DNA of 64,000 bases, from assembly GCF_947492815.1 (NCBI RefSeq), contig NZ_CANLOB010000013.1:62001-126000 (forward strand), in the 5' to 3' direction. Both the position numbers and the translations under genes were made by a program. This DNA is from an uncultured Dokdonia sp. GTDB taxonomy: Bacteria > Bacteroidota > Bacteroidia > Flavobacteriales > Flavobacteriaceae. This document shows, in pieces, positions 24,706-33,980 of this stretch (position 1 is its first letter; every line of letters starts with the position of its first letter). Below the pieces are notes generated by a model, which ran no database searches, was not told where the DNA came from, and saw only the letters and a list, made by a program, of their open reading frames with translations.

Positions 24706-27700
24706 ATGAAAAAAGCGATTCTCTTAGGACTGTTATGTCTTTACTCCATTTCTTATGCTCAAAAAATTCCTGTTGTTACTGTAAATAATAAACCGCTAGG
24801 CCTTTCATCTTTAGATATAGACGTTGTTGTGACGGGTAATATTGCCACAACTACCTATGACATGCAATTTTATAATCCTACCAATGCTGTCTTAGAAGGT
24901 AGTTTAGATTTTCCTTTAGGAGATGGGTTTTCCGTATCTCGTTTTGCATTAGATGTCAATGGAAAACTAAGAGAAGCTGTTGTTGTAGATAAAGAATTAG
25001 GACGTGTTGCTTTTGAAGCTGTTGTACGTAGACGTGTAGACCCTGCATTATTAGAAAAAGGAACAGGCAATAATTATAAAGCACGTATTTATCCTATTCC
25101 AGCAAAAGGGTATAAACGTATTGTATTAGCCTATGAGCAAGAACTAAAACTTACAGAAGGAAACCATTACTATGATTTACCATTAGCCTTTCAAAATGAA
25201 TTAGAAAACTTTGATCTAAAAATTACCGTTTTTGATCAAAAGACAAAACCTATTGTAGCAAAGGGTACTATTAATGGATTAGGGTTTACACCTTGGAAAC
25301 AAAATTTTACGACTACCGTACATAAAGACAACTATAAACCTGATACACCTATACGTATTCAAATTCCTATAGAAGAAACAGCACTGAAACAATTGCAAAC
25401 AGCAGCGTATTTCTATGCATACACAACAATAACCCATAAGAAACGCACTAGAAAGAATCTTAAAAAGATTACGTTGTTATGGGACGCTTCTTTGAGTATG
25501 AAAGGGAGAGACTTTAAAAAAGAAGTCGAACTTTTAGATGCATATTTCAACAAACTTTCAGAGGTAGAAGTAACTCTTATTACATACAGTAATACGATTA
25601 GATCTATGGAGAGTTATGTCGTGAAAAATAGACAATGGACTGCTCTCAAAAATACGTTAGAAAACATAGTATATGATGGTGGAACAGATTATTCAATATT
25701 AACCGACAAGCAATTGAAAGGAGATGCTATCTTATTGTTTACGGATGGGATGCACACCTTGAGCACATTTAATGTATATAGTAACACACCTGTATTTACT
25801 GTAAATAGTGTAGTAAAAGCAAATCATCAGGCTTTGCGCCAACTAGCAACTACAACACACGGCGGATATATCAATCTTATAGATTCAGATACAAATGAAG
25901 GAGTAGCAACACTTACTGAGGAATCTTTTCAATTCTTAGGGTATACCACAACAAATACAGAAGCAGAAATCTATCCCAATAGACCGCAAGCAGTGACAAA
26001 TGATTTTTCAATGGCTGGGAAAAACCTCAAAAATGGAGATTGTATTACGTTACAATTTGGATATGATGGTACAGTGACTCAAGAAGTTGAGATTGTTGTT
26101 TCTAACGCTTTCGCGAAAAGCGATATCGTAAAACACCTTTGGGCAAAAGAAAAGCTCCAAACATTGTCACAAAACGTAAAAGAGAATAAAGAAGCCATTA
26201 CAACACTAGGGACTACCTATCAATTAGTAACAGATTATACCTCTCTTATTGTACTAGAAGATGTGAGAGATTATGTACGTTATAAAATTACACCACCCGA
26301 AGAGCTGTTAGAAGAATACAACCGAATTCTTTCACAAAAAAAGAATGTTGAAGCTGTAGAAGTAGCTGCTGCTGATAATCGAAGTGCATCTCAAAGAAGA
26401 ACGAGCAATACTTCTGCTAATGATTTGCCTTTGGAAGATGGTATTATAGAATCAGAAGATGCATTTGGTATTGATTTATCATCACCTTCGGCACCTGAGA
26501 TTATAGAAATAATGGAAGAAGAAGAGATCATTGACGAAGTACTATTGTTAGAAGAATCAAAAATTGAAACTACAACGTTAGATGTAGAAACTTTTACTGA
26601 GGGTATACCTTTTATGGTAGTAGAACAAATACCTCAATATCCTGGTTGTGAAGATGCGACTAATAAGAAAGATTGCATGAGTCAAAAGGTTAGTGCATTT
26701 GTACATGAAAATTTTGATATATCTGTTGCCGAAAATGATCCAAGACAACTTTCAGGTACTATTAGAATTATGACTCAATTTACCATAAATGAAGAAGGTA
26801 TTATTGAAGATGTGAAAGCACGTAGTGCCAGCCCTATTTTAGAAGAAGAAGCTAAAAGAGTCATTGCACTTCTTCCTAGAATGACTCCAGGGGAACAACG
26901 TGGTAAAAAAGTCAGTGTTATTTATAGTTTACCAATAGCTTTTAGACTTTCTGGGAATGGTCAGACTCCTAGTGTAACGCCAGATCCTATAGTAAGACCT
27001 ACGTATACTAAGTATAGAGGAAAACTTATGGTAAAAGATCGTAAGATTAGCACTTCATATCTGAATGAGTTACGAGAGATTAAAAATGTAGAAAGAGCGT
27101 ATGAGTATTATCAGATACAACGTACTTCATATCAAAAAGAGCCTGCTTATTTTATAGATGTGGCAAACTTCTTTAAACATACATTTAATCATCATGTATA
27201 TGCTAGACGAATTGTATCTAATATTCCAGAAATGGATGGCGATAATTATGAACTTTTAAAAGTATTTGGCTACCAAATGCAATTAGAAGAAGCTCATGAT
27301 ATCGCAGCTTATATCTTTGAACGTATTCTAGAGTTACGCCCTGAAGATTCCCAATCGTATAGAGATTTAGCACTAGCTTATGAGACTATTGGAAAATGTC
27401 AAGAAGCATTAGATCTATTAATCTCTATTGTAGATGGAAGTATTTATAAGAATAACCAACGACGCATTTTTGAAGGTGTTAAAACCATTGCTAAAAATGA
27501 AATTAAACATTTGGTAGACGAATATAAAAATGATCTTATCATAGATAGTGTTCCTAAAAGCCTTAAAGATATGAATCCTATGGATGTTCGGGTGGTAGTA
27601 GATTGGAATCATAATGATACCGATATCGATTTACATATTATAGATCCTAATCTTGAAGAGTGTTATTACAGTCACAATAAAACGCAGATAGGAGGGAGGA

Positions 27701-27942
27701 TGTCTCAGGATATGACAGAAGGGTTTGGTCCAGAAGAGTACACCGTAGAAAACGCTATCAAGGGTGATTACTTTATTAAAGTTCGCTATTATGGAGATCG
27801 ATATCAGAAAGTAGAGAATCCAACATTTATGAAAGTAACTATATTTAAGTATTACGGAACGAATAAAGAAACTAAAGAGACACAGTTATTACGTCTTACC
27901 AAAGCAGATAATCAACAAATTATTGCCAAGCTTTCGTTTTGA
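24706..27942 (+). CDS. VIT-VWA-TonB_C-TPR-DUF2135 multidomain exported protein
   Basis: A 1078-residue protein with a signal peptide (to about residue 18, SISYAQ). Domains in order: VIT (about 20-150, with LEGSLDFPLGDGFSVSRFAL), VWA (about 255-400, LLWDASLSM as a degenerate MIDAS and LFTDGMHTLS), a linker rich in Glu, a TonB C-terminal-type domain (about 640-752, EQIPQYPGCED then GTIRIMTQFTINEEGII), TPR-like helices (about 840-930) and DUF2135 (about 958-1078, VVVDWNHNDTDIDLHI). VIT and VWA occur together in inter-alpha-trypsin-type proteins; a TonB_C domain in the middle is unusual. The MIDAS pattern DASLSM fits DxSxS. Likely a periplasmic scaffold; its cargo is unknown. Confidence 0.9.
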   Translation: MKKAILLGLLCLYSISYAQKIPVVTVNNKPLGLSSLDIDVVVTGNIATTTYDMQFYNPTNAVLEGSLDFPLGDGFSVSRFALDVNGKLREAVVVDKELGRVAFEAVVRRRVDPALLEKGTGNNYKARIYPIPAKGYKRIVLAYEQELKLTEGNHYYDLPLAFQNELENFDLKITVFDQKTKPIVAKGTINGLGFTPWKQNFTTTVHKDNYKPDTPIRIQIPIEETALKQLQTAAYFYAYTTITHKKRTRKNLKKITLLWDASLSMKGRDFKKEVELLDAYFNKLSEVEVTLITYSNTIRSMESYVVKNRQWTALKNTLENIVYDGGTDYSILTDKQLKGDAILLFTDGMHTLSTFNVYSNTPVFTVNSVVKANHQALRQLATTTHGGYINLIDSDTNEGVATLTEESFQFLGYTTTNTEAEIYPNRPQAVTNDFSMAGKNLKNGDCITLQFGYDGTVTQEVEIVVSNAFAKSDIVKHLWAKEKLQTLSQNVKENKEAITTLGTTYQLVTDYTSLIVLEDVRDYVRYKITPPEELLEEYNRILSQKKNVEAVEVAAADNRSASQRRTSNTSANDLPLEDGIIESEDAFGIDLSSPSAPEIIEIMEEEEIIDEVLLLEESKIETTTLDVETFTEGIPFMVVEQIPQYPGCEDATNKKDCMSQKVSAFVHENFDISVAENDPRQLSGTIRIMTQFTINEEGIIEDVKARSASPILEEEAKRVIALLPRMTPGEQRGKKVSVIYSLPIAFRLSGNGQTPSVTPDPIVRPTYTKYRGKLMVKDRKISTSYLNELREIKNVERAYEYYQIQRTSYQKEPAYFIDVANFFKHTFNHHVYARRIVSNIPEMDGDNYELLKVFGYQMQLEEAHDIAAYIFERILELRPEDSQSYRDLALAYETIGKCQEALDLLISIVDGSIYKNNQRRIFEGVKTIAKNEIKHLVDEYKNDLIIDSVPKSLKDMNPMDVRVVVDWNHNDTDIDLHIIDPNLEECYYSHNKTQIGGRMSQDMTEGFGPEEYTVENAIKGDYFIKVRYYGDRYQKVENPTFMKVTIFKYYGTNKETKETQLLRLTKADNQQIIAKLSF
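26105..26122. repeat. Palindrome variant ACGCTTTCGCGAAAAGCG inside the VIT-VWA gene
   Basis: In-frame copy with one extra A in the right arm, encoding N-A-F-A-K-S-D. Confidence 0.9.
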
Positions 27943-27998
27943 GAAAATTGTGTTATGTACTAAAGAAGGTACACGCTTTATTATTTAGCTCTCTCTGT

Positions 27999-28057
27999 GG
28001 TCATGAACCTGCCTAATGGCAGGCAGGTCTCACAAGTTCGCTTTCGCGAAAGCGTAT
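27999..28057. repeat. Extended repeat unit A with palindrome at its end
   Basis: GGTCATGAACCTGC followed by a small inverted repeat (CCTGCC TAAT GGCAGG), TCTCAC and the palindrome TCGCTTTCGCGAAAGCGT (28038-28055). Unit B (32685) has the same order of elements: GGTTATGAACCTGC, TCTCATGAG, then the palindrome. It fills the gap between the VIT protein and the gene at 28182. Confidence 0.7.
28038..28055. repeat. Palindrome TCGCTTTCGCGAAAGCGT (intergenic)
   Basis: Sixteen-base palindromic core with flanking T; end of extended unit A. Confidence 0.95.
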
Positions 28058-28181
28058 ACATACATATACAAAGTTGAAAGAATACTATAATTTTATTATG
28101 ATACAAGTAACTATTTATAGGTATTTACTAGTAGTATATAGAAATTAGATATTTTTATGAGTATAACTAACCGAACCTTAT

Positions 28182-28676
28182 ATGATGAAGAAATATATAC
28201 TCTTGCTATGTATGGCACTCTTTTTTATAAACACGAGTGTTGCTCAAGAAAAGAAGTCTAGAAAAGAAATTAAACTCGAAAAGAAAAAAGCAAAATTTGA
28301 AGCCCAAAAAAAAGCCATGGAAATAGGGCAATTTGGTTTTGCTATTCGTAAAATGCTTTCTTCAAATAAAAGCACTAATGATTTTGCAGCAGGTATTTTA
28401 TATGTAAGAGGAGATAAAGGACAATTTGATGAGGTGGTATGGTATAAAGGAGTTGGAGAAAAAATACGTTTAAATAAAGATTTTAATGTCACAAATTATT
28501 ATGCTGTAGTAGACAATAATGGACAAAAAATGACAGCATCCTATCAAGGGATGATTGACGGGATACGTTATTCATTTATAAATGAAATTGCTTTTGGAGA
28601 AAAGCCTAAACTCAAAATAACAAGTAGTGATGGTATTGAAATTTGGTATACAGGCATTTTTGATACTAGAAATTAA
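28182..28676 (+). CDS. Exported protein of unknown function
   Basis: A 164-residue protein with a signal peptide (to about residue 21, TSVAQ), then a very basic helical stretch (KKSRKEIKLEKKKAKFEAQ), then a C-terminal beta-rich part. No named family is recognised. The stretch resembles the start of DUF4251-type proteins such as the one at 32806 (SERKALKIEAETKAY), but the C-terminal part does not clearly match. It precedes the second LytS/LytTR pair by about 110 bp on the same strand. Confidence 0.65.
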   Translation: MMKKYILLLCMALFFINTSVAQEKKSRKEIKLEKKKAKFEAQKKAMEIGQFGFAIRKMLSSNKSTNDFAAGILYVRGDKGQFDEVVWYKGVGEKIRLNKDFNVTNYYAVVDNNGQKMTASYQGMIDGIRYSFINEIAFGEKPKLKITSSDGIEIWYTGIFDTRN

Positions 28677-28785
28677 CCATATGCTATAGAGTAATAATAC
28701 ATATTGAACGTTTTTTTAACCCTATTTATCGTTTTACTAAAGTAGGTATATCGTAAAATGAAAAATAGAGTCTTATTTTTAGAGG

Positions 28786-29844
28786 GTGATTTCGCTCAAG
28801 TTTAATAAATCGGATTATAAGCTTCTCGCTTTCTTCACTATTTTTATGGTGATCTGGTTAACGTTAAAGTTTTATACAGAAAACTATACACTACATCAAA
28901 TTCTGTTTGATGTACCTATTATTGTACTTAAAACACTTGCAGCTATATTTCTTATACGTTGGATTGCACAAAAGTTTTTTGTAGAAAGGCAACAATATAT
29001 ACTTTTTTTACTATTTAGTGTCGCTGCACTTACAATTACAGGATTTGTTGACTTATTGCGTGATTATTTAGGTTCTGGTCGAACATGGAGTGATTTGCCA
29101 TCTACAGGATATATTATCATACATAGTTTTTATTATTCTTCTGCAGATCTTGCGGCGCCCTTTTTAATGATTATGATTAAGAAATATTTCGAAAATCAAA
29201 CCTCACTTGCAGTTATAAAAGAACAACAAAAAGATGCAGAACTAAAGTTACTCCGATCTCAGTTAAGTCCGCATTTCTTATTTAATAATTTAAATACGGT
29301 AGATGCACTTATAGATTCAGATACTCAGAAAGCAAAGACATATATTGCGCGTCTATCATCATTATATCGTTATTTTATCAAGACGAGAGAAGATGATATT
29401 GTTCCTCTGGAAGATGAGTTAGCAATGGCACGAGATTATTTCTATTTAATAGGAACTAGATATGGAAATGCCTATACATTTAAAATAGAGGAGGAGTATG
29501 CTTTTAAGCAACATCCTGACAAAAAAACTCATACAGCGCATAGAAGTATGAAAGCGTATATACCATCAGGAGCGCTGCAAACGGTTATAGAGAATGTCGT
29601 AAAACATAATAACGTTTTACATGATACATCTATTCATACATACCTTATTATTACAGAAGATACGATCACTCTCACAAACTCTAAAAGTAGTAAAGTAAAG
29701 AACACTATTGAATCTATGGGTACAGGACTCAAAAATTTAAAAGAACGTTATGAACTATTAGTTGGAAAGACTGTTTTAGTAACAGAAACTACTACGCATT
29801 TTGAAGTGAGTTTACCACTTGTAAATTTAACTACTAAAGAATGA
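28786..29844 (+). CDS. LytS-type sensor histidine kinase
   Basis: A 352-residue inner-membrane kinase. The start is a GTG at 28786; no in-frame ATG lies further upstream and the first transmembrane helix begins at about residue 10. Four hydrophobic helices fill residues about 10-130. The phosphoacceptor box is QLSPHFLFNNLN with His163. The ATPase part is ALQTVIENVVKHN and GTGLKNLKERYELL. The stop overlaps the regulator's start by 4 bp. The sensor has no extracytoplasmic domain. Confidence 0.9.
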   Translation: MISLKFNKSDYKLLAFFTIFMVIWLTLKFYTENYTLHQILFDVPIIVLKTLAAIFLIRWIAQKFFVERQQYILFLLFSVAALTITGFVDLLRDYLGSGRTWSDLPSTGYIIIHSFYYSSADLAAPFLMIMIKKYFENQTSLAVIKEQQKDAELKLLRSQLSPHFLFNNLNTVDALIDSDTQKAKTYIARLSSLYRYFIKTREDDIVPLEDELAMARDYFYLIGTRYGNAYTFKIEEEYAFKQHPDKKTHTAHRSMKAYIPSGALQTVIENVVKHNNVLHDTSIHTYLIITEDTITLTNSKSSKVKNTIESMGTGLKNLKERYELLVGKTVLVTETTTHFEVSLPLVNLTTKE

Positions 29845-30596
29845 TGCATATTCTAATCATTGAAGACGAGATTCCAGCTTTTGAGAAGTTGCGCATGCAT
29901 ATATCGCATCACTTAAAAGGAAATTTCACGTATGATTGGGCTAGATCGATTACAGAGATGCAGCATTTTTTAGAAACACAAAACTATACGATTATCTTTT
30001 CTGATATACAGTTATTAGATGGTCTCTCTTTTGAAGTCTATGAAAAATTAACAATTACGACGCCCATCATTTTCTGTTCTGCATATGATACCTATCTATT
30101 AGAAGCTTTTAAGGCCAATGGAATCTCCTATATTTTAAAACCTTATAATCAAGAAGATGTAATTCAGTCATTTGACAAGTATTTGTCCTTGTTTGACAAA
30201 TCCATAACCCCTCAAGTGTATCGTGATATAAAATCTTCTATTCCAACTACAGCTACCACGTATAAAAAACGCTTTGTTATTAAAAGTAAAAAGGGATTGC
30301 ATCTTTTAGAAAGTGCCAATATTGCTTTAATTCAAGCAGAAGGAGATTTTTGTAAACTTATAGATTGTGAAGGTAATACTCATTTATATTCTCAAAATAT
30401 TGGTACTATTTATGCAACTATAGATCCACATCAGTTTTTCAGAATTAATAGAAGTCAAGTCATACAATTACCATACATCCTAGAAATGGAAAGTCATTTT
30501 AAAAATAGGTTGTTGTTGCGTATGAAAGGTATTAAAGAAAAAGTCATGACAAGCTCTGGAACGACTGCAAATTTTAGACTTTGGTTAGACCGATAA
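29841..30596 (+). CDS. LytTR family response regulator
   Basis: A 251-residue regulator. Receiver: acidic pair Glu8-Asp9 (IIEDEI), phosphoacceptor Asp55 (IIFSDIQLLDG), Lys in SYILKPYNQ. The LytTR domain is at about 145-250, with IALIQAEGDFCKLIDC and FFRINRSQVIQLPYIL. It is a paralogue of the regulator at 13790 with a longer linker. A serine hydrolase gene follows after 108 bp on the same strand and may be a target. ATG 29844 is an alternative start. Confidence 0.9.
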   Translation: MMHILIIEDEIPAFEKLRMHISHHLKGNFTYDWARSITEMQHFLETQNYTIIFSDIQLLDGLSFEVYEKLTITTPIIFCSAYDTYLLEAFKANGISYILKPYNQEDVIQSFDKYLSLFDKSITPQVYRDIKSSIPTTATTYKKRFVIKSKKGLHLLESANIALIQAEGDFCKLIDCEGNTHLYSQNIGTIYATIDPHQFFRINRSQVIQLPYILEMESHFKNRLLLRMKGIKEKVMTSSGTTANFRLWLDR

Positions 30597-30704
30597 GATG
30601 TACATTGTTCTCGTTTATCTTAATTTTAACCCGATTCACCTATTCTTGCTTTCCTAGGGATATGTATTTATTGATTTTTGAAGTATGAATCAAAAATCGA
30701 TAAC

Positions 30705-31778
30705 ATGATGACAACACTTATTAAATGGTTAATACTAGGGCTTGTGAGTTTTTCCATGACTGGACAAACTATAAAAAACCCCATAGGTCAAGCAATTGCT
30801 ATAAAGGATATTAATTCCTTTTTTGATAAACAAATGGAGGCTACAGGCACTCCTGGAATTTCTTTAGCTATTATAAATGACGGGGAAATTGTATACCACA
30901 CAGTAAAGGGGAATAGCGCACCCAATATTGCTGTGAGTTCAAAAACTATTTTTGAAGGAGCTTCCTTGTCTAAACCACTGTTTGCTTTTTTTGTGATGCA
31001 ACTTGTAGAACAAGGCATACTTGACTTAGACACCCCTTTACATACGTACCTTCCTTATAAAGACATTGCGCATGATGAACGCTATAAAAAGATAACAGCG
31101 CGTATGGTATTATCACATACAACAGGATTTCCTAATTGGAGAGATGAAAATGGAAAAACAGGGCTTACCATTGATTTTGAACCAGGAACGCAATTTCAAT
31201 ATTCTGGTGAAGGCTATCAGTATTTAGCATTAGTACTACAAAAATTATTAGATACGGATGTAAAAGGTCTTCAAAAACGTTTTCATAAACAAGTAGCAAA
31301 ACCATTTGATCTTACAGTAACTCGTTATATTCCCAATGCTAAAAACCAAAAGAATAAAGCACAAGCATTTAAAAATGATGTATGGCTTCCAGTTAACAAT
31401 CAAGGAAATGATGAATTTGGAGCAGCATATGGCGTAAATTCTGAAGCAAGAGATTGGGCTAAGCTTCTCATTGCTTGGATGCATAAAGAAGGTTTAAGTG
31501 AAGAAGGATATGCAGAGCTTTTCAAAAAACAAACAGCACTTCCCGATGATAATCCAAACAAAGCTTCTGGAATTTCTCACTTGACTTTAGGGTTTTATAA
31601 TGGAACATTTCCTTTTGGAGATGTATATGGGCACGGTGGTAATAATAACAAACGTTTTACCTCTTTATTCTTCTTTATACCTGAACGTAAATGGGGAGCA
31701 GTTTTATTTACAAATTCAGGATTTGGAGAACAAATGGGGATTGAGTTTTTTCAATATATACTTTCAGTAGGAAATTAA
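30705..31778 (+). CDS. Serine hydrolase (beta-lactamase/PBP4-like fold)
   Basis: 357 residues from ATG 30705; the longer frame begins at a TTG and lacks a proper signal start. A Sec signal peptide precedes FSMTGQ. Motifs: Ser87-Leu-Ser-Lys90 (S-x-x-K), YSGEGYQYL in the YxN position, and HGGNNNKR (His310-Gly-Gly) in the KTG position. Such enzymes are usually esterases or D-peptidases. It follows the second LytTR regulator and may be co-regulated with it. It is a distant paralogue of the enzyme at 20492, which is a lipoprotein. A strong terminator follows. Confidence 0.85.
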   Translation: MMTTLIKWLILGLVSFSMTGQTIKNPIGQAIAIKDINSFFDKQMEATGTPGISLAIINDGEIVYHTVKGNSAPNIAVSSKTIFEGASLSKPLFAFFVMQLVEQGILDLDTPLHTYLPYKDIAHDERYKKITARMVLSHTTGFPNWRDENGKTGLTIDFEPGTQFQYSGEGYQYLALVLQKLLDTDVKGLQKRFHKQVAKPFDLTVTRYIPNAKNQKNKAQAFKNDVWLPVNNQGNDEFGAAYGVNSEARDWAKLLIAWMHKEGLSEEGYAELFKKQTALPDDNPNKASGISHLTLGFYNGTFPFGDVYGHGGNNNKRFTSLFFFIPERKWGAVLFTNSGFGEQMGIEFFQYILSVGN

Positions 31779-31786
31779 AATAAAGT

Positions 31787-31822
31787 GAAAGAGCAACATA
31801 TCTTTAGATATGCTGCTCTTTC
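31787..31822. terminator. Bidirectional terminator
   Basis: Stem GAAAGAGCAACATATCT / AGATATGCTGCTCTTTC (one mismatch) with a 2-nt centre, between two convergent genes. Both sides carry A/T-rich tracts, so it can serve both. Confidence 0.8.
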
Positions 31823-31842
31823 TATATATAGTGGACCTATTT

Positions 31843-32562
31843 TTATCGTATAGCAGTAATATCAGAATCACCTTTAGAACTCTGCTTTACTTTTGAAGGA
31901 TTTCCTGCATAGCGTAATTCGCTATCTCCGCTAGCAACAGCATCTAGCGTATTGGTTACAGTAACTACAGCTTCACTATCCCCATTCAATACAATCTTTA
32001 AATCCTGTACTGTAAAGTCTTTATTCTTAAACTCACTGTCAGATTTTAAGTTAGCAGTCATTGTTTTTGCAGATCCAGTTACTTTTACCTGTGCGTCAGA
32101 TTTTGCATTCACTATGAGGGTATTAGCTGTAATATTTCCTTTAAATATAGCATCTCCTTTACAATTTATATGTACAGTCTCTGTTTTTAAAGGTGTATTT
32201 AATGTTACAACTGCATCAGAAGAGGCATTATAATAGTTGATCATATCTGTAGTAAGTGTTACATCTAAAACCATTTTTCCTTTAAACCACGTATTTTTCT
32301 TAAGTCTTAGAAATAGTGTGTTTCCTTCTTTATAGATATGTACATATTCCATAAGATTGCTATTTGCATTTACGGTAATTGCATCCTGTTGTCCTAAAGA
32401 AATATTCACATGAAAATCACTTGCTACATCTAATTTTGTATAGCCAGAATAATCGAATGATTTTGTGGTGGTATCAGAAGAAAGTTTTACGGGCTTTTGT
32501 GCAAAAGCTTGCATACTTAGAAAACTTACTAAAACGAAGGTAATAATTGATTTAAATGTCAT
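31843..32562 (-). CDS. DUF2807 (GIN domain) exported protein
   Basis: A 239-residue protein with a signal peptide (to about residue 21, SMQAFAQ). The mature part is a repeat of short beta-strand steps rich in D/S/K and small residues (SDAVVTLNTPLK, CKGDAIFKGNI, KSDAQVKVTGS, GDSEAVVTV, GDSELRYAG), as in the right-handed beta-helix of DUF2807/head GIN proteins. Function unknown, probably envelope-associated. It ends at the shared terminator with the serine hydrolase gene. Confidence 0.9.
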   Translation of the reverse strand: MTFKSIITFVLVSFLSMQAFAQKPVKLSSDTTTKSFDYSGYTKLDVASDFHVNISLGQQDAITVNANSNLMEYVHIYKEGNTLFLRLKKNTWFKGKMVLDVTLTTDMINYYNASSDAVVTLNTPLKTETVHINCKGDAIFKGNITANTLIVNAKSDAQVKVTGSAKTMTANLKSDSEFKNKDFTVQDLKIVLNGDSEAVVTVTNTLDAVASGDSELRYAGNPSKVKQSSKGDSDITAIR

Positions 32563-32684
32563 AACTATAAAATTTGAGATTGATGTTTTGTGTTTGTTTG
32601 TAGTAGAGACCCTCTTAAAAATAAAGTGTTACAGTTTTACTTAAAAAAACGTATGTATACGCTTTAACGCTTGGCTTTCTTTTT

Positions 32685-32737
32685 GGTTATGAACCTGCTG
32701 GCTGGCATATCTCATGAGTACGCTTTCGCGAAAGCGA
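32685..32737. repeat. Extended repeat unit B with palindrome at its end
   Basis: GGTTATGAACCTGC, a short GC-rich stretch (TGGCTGGCAT), TCTCATGAG and palindrome ACGCTTTCGCGAAAGCG. Matches unit A at 27999 in element order and orientation. Confidence 0.7.
32720..32736. repeat. Palindrome ACGCTTTCGCGAAAGCG (intergenic)
   Basis: Copy at the end of extended unit B, 69 bp before the DUF4251 gene. Confidence 0.95.
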
Positions 32738-32805
32738 ACCCAAGAAACAATTTTTAAGGAATGATTTTTGATTATAAATTAGTAATTTTAATAAATTCAT
32801 CTGCT

Positions 32806-33342
32806 ATGAAAATATATTTGCTTGTCATTAGTTTTGTGTTTACCATTTCTCAAGTCACATGGTCACAGTCACGATCAGAAAGAAAAGCACTAAAAATAGA
32901 AGCTGAAACAAAAGCATATCAAGATGTAAAGTCATTATTAGATAGTGGTGCTTTTTTCTTTAATGCCGATTGGGTGTATCCCCGCATAAGCAGTCAAATA
33001 AATCTAGTAGACAATCCTGGGATTATTAGATTTAAATCAACCGATTCTGTAAAAGTACATTTACCATATTTTGGAGTTATACGAATAGGAGGAGGGTTTG
33101 ATCAATCTACAGCGATACAACATAATGGTGCGATAGCTGATTATAAGATTGAACATAATGATAAAAAACGATCTTCCATGGTTACATTTACGGCAAAATC
33201 TCCTTCTGAAACCTACGATATAAGTATGACTGTATTTAGTAATGGGAGTACGTCTATTTTTGTAAATAGCACAAAGCGAGATGGTATACGGTATAGAGGT
33301 GTTATAACACTTTTAGAAGAAACATCGCTTACAAAGAGTTAA
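32806..33342 (+). CDS. DUF4251 exported protein
   Basis: 178 residues from ATG 32806 (MKIYLLVISFVFTIS), a good signal peptide; the longer frame from 32761 adds 15 residues before it. After SERKALKIEAETKAY comes the DUF4251 core: GAFFFNADWVYPRISSQINL, then VKVHLPYFGVIRIGGGF and DYKIEHNDKKRSSMVTFTA. The fold is a beta-barrel-like domain of unknown function, common in Bacteroidota. It overlaps the convergent pseudouridine synthase gene by 14 bp. Confidence 0.88.
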   Translation: MKIYLLVISFVFTISQVTWSQSRSERKALKIEAETKAYQDVKSLLDSGAFFFNADWVYPRISSQINLVDNPGIIRFKSTDSVKVHLPYFGVIRIGGGFDQSTAIQHNGAIADYKIEHNDKKRSSMVTFTAKSPSETYDISMTVFSNGSTSIFVNSTKRDGIRYRGVITLLEETSLTKS

Positions 33343-33940
33343 TAGCTATAATTTGAGATGCAATAGTAGTAGTCGTTATTTTCTCAACTTCTGAGGGTTG
33401 TAGTTCACCTAATGTGATATTTCCTACACGAATGCGTACCAGTCTGAGCGTTGGATATCCTACTGCAGAAGTCATTTTACGTACCTGTCTAAATTTACCT
33501 TCTCTAATCACAACACGTATCCAAGTAGTAGGTCCATGACGGTCATCTCGTAACTTTTTAGAGCGTTCTGGTAAATCAGGAACTGTAGTTAGCTTTGAAA
33601 CTATACAAGGCTTGGTTAGGTATTTCTTTCCATTAAATCCAATTTGGACTCCTTTAGATAACGCTTCAATGGCTTCTTGGGTAATCATGCCATCTACTTG
33701 TGCATAATATTCTTTTTCTATACCCGATCTATTTATAGTATCACTTAGTTTTCCATCTGTAGTGAGTAGTAATAAACCTTCAGATTTTTCATCTAATCTT
33801 CCTATGGCCATAATCCCTTTCGGGAAATCATATAATGAGCGTAAAAACTTCTTTTTACGGGCTTGTCGTTCATCATTACTAAGCATCTGACTGATATAGC
33901 CATATGGTTTGTACAATTTGAAATGGGAATGATCTGACAT
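33329..33940 (-). CDS. rRNA/tRNA pseudouridine synthase, RluE/RsuA family
   Basis: A 203-residue enzyme that isomerises uridine to pseudouridine in RNA. The family signature is AIGRLDEKSEGLLLLTTDG with catalytic Asp in GRLDEKSEG, then EKEYYAQV and the C-terminal EGKFRQVRKMTSAVGYPTLRLVRIRVGNITL. There is no S4 domain, so it is of the short RluE type rather than RluB/RsuA; which uridine is modified is not decided. Its 3' end overlaps the DUF4251 gene by 14 bp tail to tail. Confidence 0.9.
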   Translation of the reverse strand: MSDHSHFKLYKPYGYISQMLSNDERQARKKKFLRSLYDFPKGIMAIGRLDEKSEGLLLLTTDGKLSDTINRSGIEKEYYAQVDGMITQEAIEALSKGVQIGFNGKKYLTKPCIVSKLTTVPDLPERSKKLRDDRHGPTTWIRVVIREGKFRQVRKMTSAVGYPTLRLVRIRVGNITLGELQPSEVEKITTTTIASQIIAINSL

Positions 33941-33980
33941 GATTTATAAGTAAATTACTAAAGGTAATAGTATACTTTTT

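Noticed and set aside
28700..28785. A 22-bp-period repeat (ATCGTTTTA / ATCGTAAAA) before the second LytS/LytTR pair
   Set aside because: The core differs at the key GTT positions and the match is weak; not strong enough to call an operator.
30661..30704. TTG start at 30678 for the second serine hydrolase
   Set aside because: The added nine residues do not extend a signal peptide; ATG 30705 precedes a good signal sequence.
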